Positions 1 to 11,150 of a DNA stretch of 64,000 nucleotides are shown here, piece by piece. The stretch lies in the NCBI RefSeq assembly GCF_000321225.1, contig NW_004450565.1, positions 1,993,165-2,057,164 of the forward strand, given 5' to 3'. Below the pieces are notes generated by a model. That model made no database searches, was not told where the DNA came from, and was given only the letters and a program-made list of their open reading frames with translations. The position numbers were made by a program, and so were the translations under genes. Source of the stretch: Odobenus rosmarus divergens. Taxonomy: Eukaryota; Chordata; Mammalia; Carnivora; Odobenidae. The number at the start of each line of letters is the position of its first letter. Position 1 is the stretch's first letter.

Positions 1-590
1 ACAGGCACGGTGCCCATCGTGGGCCCATGACAACCAGCCTGGATTGTTATCTCATAGGTCAGGCCCACGACCCACCTTTGATCCCATGGGTCCCTTAGTT
101 CATATTCTCAAGAGAAAAAAAGCTGTTTGGTCAAGCATCCAGCCCTGGTGGGTAGGAGTTACCATGCAATACGAAACACAGCCCTTACGACCGTGGAAGT
201 CAGGTCTGATCCTCCTTGCCAGCTAAGAGGTCAGCAGACTGTAGTTTCACAGGGGCCTCCTGAGTCCAAGACAAAGAACCGCACTACTCACCAGCAACGG
301 CCATACCCACACTTGTGCCAGTCCAGTGAGACCCAATTCTACAGGGCCGTGCACAAGCCAGGGGTTGCTTGACACAAGAGGAAGCCCGAATCTTTCACAA
401 CGGGTAGTAAGCTTACCTGACCTTCGCCCTAGAGGGAAGCATTACTCTTGCTGCATGCTTGTACACAAACCCACCCTTTGCTCACTATACAAGCGTCCTT
501 GCAAAGACAGCCGGGAACAAAGGAGGTCAGTTCCTCTGCTCTTGAGATGTAAAGAAACATGAGAGACCTGTCTCACAATAATATCTAAAT
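1..590. other. Left-edge segment, no gene recognised
   Basis: Moderately GC-rich, with no long open frame, no HSF2BP exon and no SINE. Its composition and sharp change to L1 sequence near 590 suggest an old LTR-like or other repeat, but I cannot assign a family. Confidence 0.3.
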
Positions 591-2370
591 AAACGGACAT
601 ATATACTGCGTTCGTGGATTGAAAGATGCAATATTGATAAAATGTCAATTCTCCCCAAATGAAATGTCAATACAACATAATCCCAATAAAAATCTCAACA
701 GGATTTTTTTTGGTAGAAAGTGACAAGCTGATTCTCAATTTATCTGGAAATGAAAAGAACTTAGAAATAGCCAAAACAACTTTGAAAAAATTAGATTAAC
801 AGTACCTGACTTTAAGATTTATTATGTGGTACGGTACTGGCATAATGATACAAAAATGGATCCATGGAACAGAACAGTGAGCCCAAAACCACACCCTCAC
901 ATACACATGATTTTCAACAGAGACGCAGAGGCCATCCAGTGGAGAAAAGAGCCTTCACAACAAACAGCATCACACCAACCAGGCAGCCTTACATAACACA
1001 AGAACGGGGACTCCCGCCTCTCGCCGCATGCCAATAGTAATCCAAAATGGATCAGAGACGTGAATGTAAAATGCAGAACTATAGAACTATTAAAGGAAAA
1101 CAAATTTAAAATATTTGTGATCTTGAGTTTGGCAAAGATTTCTACCTCAAAAGCACAATTCATAAAAGAAAAAGAGTAAGTTAAACTTCATCAAAATCCA
1201 GACCCTTGGGGTTCCTGGGGGCTGAGTTTGGTTAAGTGTCCGACTCGATTTCGGCTCAGGTCATGATCTCAGGATCACGAGATTGAGTCCCACGCCCACG
1301 TCAGGCTCTGCGCTCAGTGGGGAGTCTGCTTGGGATTCTCTCTCCCTCTGCCCCTCCCCCTGCTCTCACTCTCACTCTCTCACTCTAAAATAATATATAA
1401 ATAAATCTTTATTAAAAAAAATTAAGAACCTCCAACCTTCTTTGAAGATGCTCTTAAGAAAATGAAAAGAAAAGCCAGAGACCAGGAGAAAATATTTGGA
1501 TTTGTATCCAGAATACACAAAGAACTCTCGATACTCAATTAAAACAACCCCATTTTTTTAAATGGGCAAAAGATACGAAAAGATACCTTATCAGAGAAGA
1601 TTCAGGGACAGGAAATGAGCACATGAAAAGATGCTCAGCATCATTAATCATAACAAAAATGCAAATTAAGGCCACAGCAAAAGGTAGCACTACGCCCCAT
1701 TGGGGTGTCTAAAGTTAAACAGAAAGACCACACAAGCACCAACGAGGATGCACAGCAGCTCAACACTGACGTGCTGCCCCGGGGGTGTGCAAAATGGTAG
1801 CATGCAGCTACCACACACCCAGACATTCCACTCCCAGGTATTTACCCAAGAGAAGCGAGAGCATGTGTCCATGCAAAGACATACCAGAATGTTTACAGCA
1901 GCTTCATGTATAATAGCCAAATCCTGGAGACAACCCAAAGATCTATCAACACCTGAATAAATAAAGCAATTGTGGTAGACCCACAGCATAGAACACTATT
2001 TAGCAATAAAAAGCAGTCAACTATTAGTCCACAATAACATGGATGGATCTCAAAATAATCATGTCGAATGAGAAAAGCTAGGCAAACAGAGTACAAGATA
2101 TATGATGTCAAGTATATAAATCCGTGGGAAATGAGAACAATTTATAGTGCAGAAAGGGGGTGAATTTGTCTGGGAAGAGGGGAGCAGAGGGGCGGGAGGG
2201 AGGGAACACCAACAGCCCAGGTACCTCCTGGAGGTGATGCACACCTTCACTCTCTTCATTGCAGTGATGATTTTACAGGTATATATTTTACATTAAAACT
2301 TATCAATCGTTTGCCTTAAATGTGTGCAGTTTATTGTGTATCAATTATAACTGAAAAAAGCTGTTACAAA
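591..2370 (+). mobile_element. Old L1, 3' part of ORF2 and 3' UTR
   Basis: The stretch reads as decayed L1 ORF2 C-terminus (for example the 'acctgactttaagatttatta' region near 807 and the 'tatttacccaagagaag' region near 1839). It is followed by an old L1M-type 3' UTR ending in an A-rich tail near 2365. Many stops and frameshifts are present. A SINE is inserted at 1208. Confidence 0.75.
1208..1421 (+). mobile_element. CanSINE (tRNA-derived)
   Basis: Diverged copy with the head 'ggctgagtttggttaagtgt', the 'ggctcaggtcatgatctcag' block, a CT-rich body and an 'ataaataaatcttt' tail. It interrupts the old L1. Confidence 0.85.
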
Positions 2371-2642
2371 AAAATAAGCATTCACCACCAAGTAGAACTG
2401 AAGCTCAAATAGAGATCTACCTAAATTATGAAAAAATAAGGAAAGTCTGTATTTTGCACACCTAAGTGAAATATGCACCTACTAAATATGTAGCGTTAAA
2501 AGTTATGATGAACAAATTGGGACAAAATTTTAGATTAAATTCGTGGTCATTGACCATAACATATTTCTCGGTATGTCTCCTGCGGCAAGGGAAACAAAAG
2601 CAAAAATGAACTAGTGGGACTTCATCAAGATAAAAAGCTTCT

Positions 2643-2783
2643 CAGGGTGTCTAAGTGGCTCAGTCGATTAAGCGTCTGATTCTTGATCTCTGCTCAGGTC
2701 TTAATCTCAGGGTTGTGAGTACAAGCTGCATGCTGGGCTCCATATTGAGCATGGAGCCTACTTAAAAAAAAGAGAGAGAGAGA
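2643..2783 (+). mobile_element. CanSINE with short tail, inside L1
   Basis: Head 'tctaagtggctcagtcgatt' and body are present and the tail is an A/GA run. The target-site duplication aaaaagcttct is at 2632-2642 and again at 2784-2794, so it inserted into the L1 after the L1 itself. Confidence 0.85.
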
Positions 2784-3600
2784 AAAAAGCTTCTGCCCAG
2801 CAAAGGAAACCATCAACAAAACTAAAAAGAAACCTACAGAATGGGAGAAGATATTTGCAAGTAACACATCTGATAAAGGGTTAGTATCCAAAATATATAA
2901 AGAACAGATATAACTCAACCCAAAACACAAATAATCCAGTTAAAAATGGGCAGAAGACATCAACAGACATTTCTTCAAAGAATACATCCAGATGGCCAAT
3001 AGACACATAAAAAGATGCTCAACATCACTCATTATCAGGGAAATGCAATGAGAGATAACCCCACACCTGTCAGAATGGCTAAAATCAACAACACAAGCAG
3101 TAATAAGTGTTGGCAAGGATGTGGAGAAAAAGGAACCCTCATGCACTGCTGGTAGGAATGCAAACTGTAGAGCCGCTCTAGAAAACAGTATGCACGCACC
3201 TCCAAAAGTTAAAAATAGAACTCTTCTACGATCCAGCAATTGCACTACTGGGTATTTACCCAAAGGATATGAAATCACTAATCTGAAAAGATATGTGCAC
3301 TCCTACATTTATAGCAGCATTTTCTACAATAGCAAAATTATGGAAACAGCCCAAGTGTCCATCCACTGATGAATGGATAAAGAAGAGGCGGTATATACAA
3401 TGGAATATTACTAGACCATAAAATAGAATGAAATCTTACCATTTGCAACAACATGGATGGAGCTAGAGAGTATCATGCTAAGTGAAATAAGTTAGAGAAA
3501 GACAGTATCACATGATTTCACTCATGTGGAATTTAAGAAACAAAACAAACAAGCAAATGGGGGAAAAAAAGAGACAAACCAAGAAACAGACTCAAACTAC

Positions 3601-3676
3601 AGAGAACAAACTGATGGTCACCAGAGGGGAGGTGGGCAGAGAACAAACTGATGGTCACCAGAGGGGAGGTGGGCAG
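3601..3676 (+). repeat. Two-copy 37-bp tandem repeat in L1 3' UTR
   Basis: The unit beginning agagaacaaactgatggtc and ending ggtgggc occurs at 3601 and again at 3638, practically identical. It is a local duplication in the L1 3' UTR. Confidence 0.85.
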
Positions 3677-4069
3677 GGGATGGGCGGGCGGTAAGAGGAC
3701 ACTTATCTTGATGAGCCCTGAGTAATACAGAGAAGTGTTAAATCACCACATTATACATCTAAAATTAACACAGTACTGTGTATTAACTACACTGAAATAA
3801 ACATTTTCAAAAATAAAATATAAATTAAGTAATTAATTAGTGGTCAGAGAGAAAAAGAAACCGTAGAGAGAGCTTTTATTTCAGAGAAAACAAAAACTCC
3901 ACATACACATAACACATATGTAACTTCAGAGCTGTAATCTCCGATTTCTTTTTCCCCCTTTCCTTCACCTGACATTCAGAGCCCTGGACAACACACAGCG
4001 CTGTTTTGTCCACAGACAAAGGGACAGGTGAATGCCCTTTACCAGCTGCTTTATACCATAATCTTTCTT

Positions 4070-4258
4070 TGGGGCGCCTGGGTGGCTCAGTCAGTGAAGC
4101 GTCTGCCTTCGGCTCAGGGTCATGATCCCAGGGTCCTGGATCGAGTTCCCCAACATGTCCCTGCTCAGCAGGGAGTCTGCTTCTCCCTCTGCCCCTCCCC
4201 CTGCTTGTGCTCTCTCTCTCTCTAATAAATAAAAGTCTTCAAAAAAAATAAAAATAAA
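4070..4258 (+). mobile_element. CanSINE
   Basis: Starts 'ggggcgcctgggtggctcag', has the CT-rich body, and ends 'taataaataaaagtctt' plus A-rich tail. It lies about 250 bases downstream of HSF2BP exon 7 in gene orientation and is antisense to the gene. Confidence 0.92.
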
Positions 4259-4505
4259 TGTTTAAAGATAGTTTTTCTTTGTGTCACAGAATCATAACTA
4301 CACCAAAAGCACTACTTCAGAAGCAGAACTAGAAATAACCTAGCACACCACTGAGTTCTCTATAGTTTGAAATCTTTTTTTAAAGAATGCTAACACCTTA
4401 GGACAATCAATCCCAATATTTCTAATACTTCACACCTTCCTCTGGCCAGAGAGAAACAGGTGCACGCGCGGTACAAGAACATTTACAGGGAAGCCCTCTC
4501 CTCAC

Positions 4506-4609
4506 CACTCAAAAGCCACCACAGCAGCGGCATGAATCCCGGGCTCCCGCTGATGTACTTCAAGCCTTTCAGGTTGATGCTCACGTTGTACAGGGACATC
4601 AGCAGTAAC
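4506..4609 (-). CDS. HSF2BP: HSF2BP coding exon 7 (codon 231 to split codon 266)
   Basis: The acceptor 'ctttccatttcag' precedes 4609 and the donor gtgagg follows 4506. The exon completes Val231 and encodes LLLMSLYNVSINLKGLKYIS, then GSPGFMPLLWWLLS, matching human residues 232-265 with substitutions such as E252 to G and I257 to M. One base (G) of codon 266, Asp in human, remains. This is the last HSF2BP exon in the window; the residues that follow in human (PDAEVCLHV and on) were not found to its left. Confidence 0.94.
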
Positions 4610-4619
4610 CTGAAATGGA

Positions 4620-5631
4620 AAGAAGACAGGTTGAGATGATGCCCCACGTGAAGTCTCACCCTAAATACTCCTGCTGATAAACGGGGCTTTCCTACGCTGC
4701 AGATGCCCCATTCTGCAGGCTGGGTGACAGGCACTGTAGGCAGGACATACGTGAAATAATACCGCTCCCTGGGATGTTACAGGAGAACTGGAAGCTCCAG
4801 CAACAGGCCCACAGAAAACCACTTTGTAGAAGTGCACATAATCAAGGGACACAACTGCACAGAGGGTCCCACAGTAAACCTCAAGACCAAATTTACCGAG
4901 GCCACTCCTACATTTACACACAGGCAGCCCTCGATTCGTAAGTATACTGTGCTCTAACAGTTCAATTCAGCTGCTCACAATTTAATCCTATCTTTTCATT
5001 CAATGAACATTATCCATGATGTCTGGGTAGCCGGCACAGGCCATGTAAGTGTGTTTAATCCACAGCATCAGGGACGAAGAGCACCACAACCCCAACCATC
5101 TCTAACAAGCAACCAGACAGTATCCAGAGTTAAACAGGATCTTACAAGCTATCTTCCGAAATGACCACAACTTTACAGTAAGTTAGAGTCTAATGAAAAC
5201 TGAAAAACTATCGAACAAGGTTTCTAACATTACTGCAGAATACAGAGATCCCCAAACTTCACAGTGCAAAGCAATTTTTTTTTAAAAAAAGGCTACACAA
5301 AGATTTTGCAAACCCCTGAAAGAATGGAAGAGCTTGCAAGAAGTGAAGGGAAAACATTCCTGATCAAGAACTTGGTGAGAGCGCAAATTCAGGAAGACAT
5401 GCGCTAAACAGGATAGATTCCCAAAGCACACAGCTTCAGTGCAACAGAGTGGCTTTGTGCAGAGGGACAGAAGGAAAAGCCTCAGACCAACACAAGACAG
5501 AGACTCAGGTCACAGACCCCCACACAAAGCTAGGTCAGAGTAAGCTTTCAAGCTTGGCATGAATCCATACTTTCTGTATGGCCTGAAAATCGACAAGCCA
5601 TGTAATTTTAATACAAAGGAGAGCTGGGAGG
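4620..5631. other. Intron 6 segment, nothing recognised
   Basis: No exon, SINE or L1 signature is seen between exon 7 and the next SINE; short open frames here show no family similarity that I recognise. Confidence 0.5.
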
Positions 5632-5812
5632 GGCATGTGGGTGGCTCAGTCGGTTAAGGTCTGACTCTTGGTTTCAGCTCAGGTCATGATCTCAGGGTCG
5701 TGAGATCGAGCCCCGAGTTGAGCTCACACACTAGGCATGGAGCCTGCTCAAGATTCTCCCTCCCCCTATCCCTCCCAACCTCTCTCTTTTTTTAAAAAAA
5801 AAAAAAAAGGAG
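5632..5812 (+). mobile_element. CanSINE
   Basis: Head 'ggcatgtgggtggctcagtc', 'gctcaggtcatgatctcagg' block, short CT-rich body and T/A-run end. Confidence 0.88.
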
Positions 5813-5875
5813 AGGTGGGAAGGAGCTCCTCCAACTGCCTGGCCAAAGTGAACACCCTCTTGAAGGAAAGGACCC

Positions 5876-6190
5876 TCAATCTGATCTTCAAAGAATTCCC
5901 ACAAACATAGTACTAACAAATGGGAGTTCACAACAAAAATCACAAAATCATGAAAAACAAGACCCATAATCAACAGCACAAAGAACCAATGAGAACCAAA
6001 ATTTAAAAAAAGAATTCTCAGATACTAGAAGTATCAATCATAGAAGAGAAAATGGGTATGTTTAGTAGGTACAAATAACATAAAATGAAATTCAAAACAC
6101 CATCAAGCAGCTACTGAGTATTATAAATGCCCAGCCAATTCAAAGGAGAACCTAGAAGAACTTACAAAAAATGACACTGTAACAATCATA
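5876..6190 (+). mobile_element. Probable old L1/HAL1 5' fragment
   Basis: A-rich sequence with 'agatactagaagtatcaatc', resembling the 5' region of old L1M/HAL1 elements. No 3' end is present. The assignment rests on this short similarity. Confidence 0.4.
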
Positions 6191-6752
6191 CAATGAAAAT
6201 TCAGGGAAACTGACACAGAGGCAAGAGGTTAAGGACAGGTACCAAACAGAGCAGGAGCAGAGCACAGGTGTGGGAAGGAGGGAGCCCAGACAGGCGGGAC
6301 TACAGCTGGGGCCACAGCTGGGGTACCACGCCTCTGCAAGGCAGCCACGAAGAGGCCCTGTGGACAGTGGGAGCTGGAAAACCAAGGATGGAGCACTGAT
6401 TCTGTTGATCACCTTGGGGGAGCCAGGGTTTAAGAGTCCGGTAAAGCTAAATACCTGCTAGGACAAACACTCAATCTCTTCAGGAAAAGATAACAGAATC
6501 CAGAGTCAATGATGATCTGCAACATCCAGTGTATGATGGAATAGTTAACCAGCAGGGCGCACTAGGGTGCAGAGAGTAAAGCACTTGCTTTGGGGGCAAA
6601 TGTAAGGGGCGCCAAAATGTTCAGTAGCCAGGATCTTTTAAATGTATTGTAAAGCAAATTTTTAAAAAATCAAAAGTACTGCAAAAATCCCATAATAAGC
6701 AATACATCAAAATTTTAAATAAAGATGGGATCAGTAACAGGGTCATGCCAAG

Positions 6753-6957
6753 GGCACCTGGGTGGCAACTGGGTGGTGGTTAAGCGACTGCCTTCGGCTC
6801 AGGTCATGATCCTGGAGTCCCTGGATCGAGTCCCACATCGGGCTCCCTGCTCGGCAGGGAGTCTGCTTCTCCCTCTGACCCTCCCCCCCCCATGTGCTTT
6901 CTCTCTCTCTCATTCTCTCTCTCAAATAAATAAATAAAATCTTAAAAAAAAAAAAGT
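6753..6957 (+). mobile_element. CanSINE with target-site duplication
   Basis: Complete copy with tail 'aaataaataaataaaatctt'. The duplication gtcatgccaag is found at 6742-6752 and 6958-6968. The head carries a small internal repeat ('ggtggcaactgggtggtggt'). Confidence 0.93.
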
Positions 6958-7113
6958 GTCATGCCAAGACACATTGGAGCCTGAGGCAAAAAAAAATCAA
7001 TAATAGTGATTCAGTCCATTAACAAGGGCCTGATTAAATAAACTGTGGTACATGCATACATGCATGCCACAGAAAGTGTTTGTTACAGTTTTCTGTTGAA
7101 ATAGCTGGTTTCT

Positions 7114-7311
7114 TTTTTTTTTTAAGATTTTATTTATTTATTTGACAGAGAGAGACACAGCGAGAGAGGGAACACAAGCAGGCGGAGTGGCAGAGGGAGA
7201 AGCAGGCTTCCTGCTGAGCAGGGAGCCCGATGCAGGGCTTGATCCCAGGACCCTGAGATCATGCCCTGAGCCGAAGGCAGACGCTTAATGACTGAGCCAC
7301 CCAGGTGCCCC
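7114..7311 (-). mobile_element. CanSINE (minus) with perfect 16-bp duplication
   Basis: Reads as T-run, 'aagattttatttatttattt', GA-rich body and 'tgagccacccaggtgcccc' at the right. The duplication gaaatagctggtttct is exact at 7098-7113 and 7312-7327, indicating a fairly recent insertion. It has the same orientation as HSF2BP. Confidence 0.95.
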
Positions 7312-7327
7312 GAAATAGCTGGTTTCT

Positions 7328-9147
7328 AAGTGCCACGGCTTATTCAGGACCTGGGACACAGTAAGCACTCAGTTTAAATATGGAAAGTGAACCAATCCCC
7401 AGTGACTGAAAGTCTCAGCATGTAGAGACAGTCTTTCTCGCCCCGTATTTTGATGGGCATTTTCAAAGTAAGGCAATGCTACCAGGTTCAAGAAGACAAC
7501 ACTAGACTAGCACCCTCCAGGGCAGTGATGCCCACTTCTCAGACTATAATCCTAGGCTTCCTCACAGGCCACAAAATAGCCAAACTTGCCAATCCTTTCC
7601 AGTTTCCCTGACAATTTTTACACATATCAAAAATCTATTCACTAGTAATCTATTTCATGAGTTATTAAGAGCAGTTCAAAGGTGGTATTCATGAGGAAAA
7701 TTCAGCCCTTTAACTACAGCTTTCTGAGGCCTCCAATCCAGGATTTAAGAGAGAAGTTCTTACTTCTGATCCCCAACTCAGGGAGGTGGAGTCCTTAAAA
7801 TGCAACGTGTTGTCCACGCGGCTTCATGCTACAAGAGCAGGGCTGAGCCCCCGCTGCAGAGACCAGCTGACCCCCAGAGCCTGAAACAGTCTCTATCTGG
7901 CCCTTTACAGAAAAGGTTGGCAACCCCTGCCTTCAAAAATGAAAATAAAGTTAGCTAATCTTCTTCAAAACTTAAAAGGTGAAATTAACATTTGAGTGAT
8001 AACTGGAATATGGGGCAAATTCCAGGAAATACATCCAGTTGAAATTCTTCACTGACTGCCACTTAACTTTAAGGGGCAAAAATGACTCATAAAATTGATA
8101 AATGTCTTTAAAATTCATATTTGGTCAAAGTCAGCCACTGTTAAGAAGCTAGGATGGAACAAAGGTTATTGCAATGACCGCAGAACAACCTGAGACCGCG
8201 TGTCATCGCCAGGCTACATCTCACAGAAAACCAGAGATGGCTCCGAGGTCGCAGAGGACTTAGCAAATAGCAAATCCAGAAAACTCTCTATTTCTTATTT
8301 GAGTGCTTTCTGTTCCAGGATTTCTATCCTAACCACAAATATTTTGTAAATAATTTATCAAGTTTCCAATTGCAAAGTCAAGAGAAACTGCACATTCAAT
8401 CCACTCTTCTGGCACAGAGTTAAAGTAAATGTCATTTCCCAAACTACTGGAGTACTAGGAGTCAGACTTTTTCTTCCAGTGACCAAAAAGGTAGGCAAAT
8501 TCTGCTTCCTCCCATGAAGCTAAGCAGAAGATTTGTTATAAACGGATTTACGGGCTCCAAAAGGCACCTTGCCAGGCTCTGCGACCTTGAGCATTGCAGA
8601 TACGTCCAACATTGACAATGAAAGGGCAGAAAGCAAGGCTAACATAAAGATTCCAGCAAACCTGAAATGCTACAAAAGCAACACAAGAAACTCTCTTTCA
8701 AGGAAAAGGACACTGTCTTCACCTAGCTGTAGCAGGCCTGGGGCTGATTGGATTGGCCTGGTGAGAAGTCAGAACGCTGTCCTGATGCTCTGACCGACAA
8801 AGCTGAGTCATGCTACTGAACTCTTGTATTCATCTTGAAAGAAATTACAACTGGAAGCAACAAAGAACAAACACACCTGGTACTTCAAAACAAACGAGCC
8901 ATGAAAATAAACAAAGAGGCATTAATTGTGATGTCCACCCTCCAGAAACAAAAGCTACCAACCGGTCATCTAGATGAAAATATAAAGTAGCCAAATTACC
9001 ACCATCAAGTAATGCTAAGGAACAATGAGCAATAAAATTCTTAAAAAAGACTGTATATGTCATTTGAGAGAGAAGCAAATAGTAGAGCAATACAACCAGA
9101 CATTTCAGACCAAATGATGGGCAGAACCTGGCAGTTAGAGGCCTACC
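7328..9147. other. Intron 6 segment, mostly unassigned
   Basis: No exon is recognised. At about 7850-7945 the words 'tatctggccctttacagaaa' and 'ggcaacccctgcc' resemble the end of an old mammalian hAT-type DNA transposon. The remainder shows nothing I can classify. Confidence 0.4.
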
Positions 9148-9357
9148 AATTTTTTAAATATTTATTTATTTGAGAGAGAGAAAGAGTGAGCAAGCACATG
9201 TGCAGGGGCAGAGGGAGAGGGACAAAGAATCCTAAGTGGACTCCATGCTGAGCATGGAGCCCAACATGGGGCTCAATCCCAAGACCCTGAGATCATGACC
9301 TGAACCGAAATCAGGAATCAGACGCTTAACAGACTGACCCACCCAGGCATCCCTTTT
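9148..9357 (-). mobile_element. CanSINE (minus)
   Basis: 'aaatatttatttatttgaga' at the left and a diverged 'ctgacccacccaggcatccc' head complement at the right; older than most copies here. Confidence 0.88.
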
Positions 9358-9420
9358 TTTGAAATTTAATTGAGCGTTTACTATGGGCCAATTATAGGAG
9401 CAAGTGCCTGTCCTACTAAA

Positions 9421-11150
9421 TTTTAAGTTTTTATTTAAATTCGTTAGTTAACATACAGTGTAATATTAGTTTCAGGTGTACGATACAGGGATTCAATGTT
9501 TCTGTACATCACCAGGTTCTCATCAGGGCAAGTGCCCCCCTGACTCCCCATCACCCTATTTCCCCTATCCTCCTGCCCACCTCCCCTCCATCAGTGTGTT
9601 CTCTAGAGTTGAATCTGTTTCTTGGCTTGCCTCTCTCTTTTTTTTGTTCCTTTGCTCATTCGTTTTCTTATATTCAACATGAGTGGGATCATATATTTGT
9701 CTTTCTCTGACTTATTTCACTTAGTATAATTCTCTGTAGTTTGATCCATGTCGTTGCAAATGGCAAGATGTCATTCTTTTGATGACTGAGTAATATTCCA
9801 CTGTGTATACACCACATCTTCTTTATCCATTCATCAGTGGATGCACACTTGGGCTGTTTCCATAGTTTGGCTATTGTAGATAATGTTGCTATAAACATCA
9901 GGGTGTACATATCCCTTTGAATTAGTGTTTTTGTATTCTTTGGGTAAATACCTAGTAGTGCAATTGCTAGATCGTAAGTTAGTTCTATTTTTTAACTTTT
10001 TGAGGACCCTCCATACTGTTCTCCAGAGTGGCTGCCCCAGTTTGCAGTCCCACCAACAGTACACGAGGGCTGGGGCGCCTGGGTGGCTCATTGGTTAGGC
10101 GTCTACCTTTGGCTCAGGTCATGATCCCAGGGTCCTAGGACTGAGCCCCACATCTCAGCTCCTGGCTCAGTGGGAGTCTCTGCTTGTCCCGCTCCTTCTG
10201 CCCCTCCCCTACTTGTGCTCTCTCTCAAATAAATAAAATCTTAAAAAAAAAAAAAAAAGCGCACGAGGGTTCCCCTTTCTCCACACCCTCGCCAACACCT
10301 GTTTGTTGTTGTTGATTTTAGCCATTCTCACAGGTAGGAGATGATATCACATTGTAGTTTTGATTTGCATTTCCCTGATGATGAGTGATGTTGAGCATCT
10401 TTTCAGGTTTGTTGGCATTCTGTATGTCTTCTTTGGAGAAATGTCTATCCATGTCTTCTGCCCATTTTTTAAATTAGATTATTTGTCTTTTGGGTGTTGA
10501 GTTGTATCTGTTCTTCATATATTTTGGATACTAACCCTTTGTCAGATATGTCATTTGCAAATATCTTCTCCCATTCTGTTAAGTTGCTTTTTAGTTTTGT
10601 TAATTGTTTCCTTTGCTGTGAGAAAGCTTTTGATGAAGTCCCCATAGTTTATTTTTGCTTTTGTTTCCATTGCCTCAGGAGACATATCTAGAAAGAAGTT
10701 GCTACAGCCATGTCAGAGACCTTACTAACTGTTTTCTTCTGGGATTTTTATGATTTGGAGTCTTACATTTAGGTTTTTCATCCATTCTTAATTTCTTTCT
10801 GTGTATGGTGTAAGAAAGTGGTCCAGTTTCATTCTTTTGCATATTGCTGTCCAGTGTTCCCATTTGTTAAAGAGACTTTTTTTTTCCATTGGATATTCTT
10901 TCCTGCTCTTTCAAAGATTTTAACTGACCATACAGCTGTGAATTCACTTCTGGGTTCTCTATTCTGTTCCACTGATTTATGTGTCTGTTTTTGTGCCAGT
11001 ACCATACTGTGTTGATCACTACAGGTTTGTGATATAACTTTGAAATCTGGAATTGTGATGTCTCCAGCTTTGCTTTTCTTTTTCAAGGTGGCTCTGGCTG
11101 TTCGGGGTCTTTTGTGGTTCCATAAAGGTCTTAGGATTGTTTGGTTGGTT
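9421..11150 (-). mobile_element. Carnivore L1, 3' portion (minus)
   Basis: The left end is the complement of the L1 3' terminus ('taacatacagtgtaatatta' near 9450). ORF2 C-terminus follows on the minus strand, with stops, up to about 11150 where the copy is 5' truncated. A plus-strand SINE is inserted at 10073. Confidence 0.88.
10073..10258 (+). mobile_element. CanSINE inside minus-strand L1
   Basis: 'ggcgcctgggtggctcattg' head, CT body and 'aaataaataaaatctt' tail. 'cacgaggg' flanks both sides (about 10062 and 10262), and the L1 reads on across the insertion. Confidence 0.93.

Larger units (their letters stand above)
2550..3835 (+). mobile_element. Carnivore L1, 3' end
   Basis: ORF2 C-terminal sequence runs from about 2560 and is followed by the carnivore L1 3' UTR ('tggagctagagagtatcatgc' near 3458) and an A-rich end near 3830. 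It is 5' truncated, carries a SINE at 2643 and has a 37-base duplication in its UTR. Confidence 0.85.

Noticed and set aside
4070..4140. tRNA-like heads of the CanSINEs as tRNA genes
   Set aside because: They are diverged, cannot complete a cloverleaf and are always joined to SINE bodies.
1..4505. Remaining HSF2BP exons 8-9
   Set aside because: No minus-strand sequence matching the C-terminal armadillo residues was found; the area is L1 and SINE sequence, so these exons must lie outside the window.
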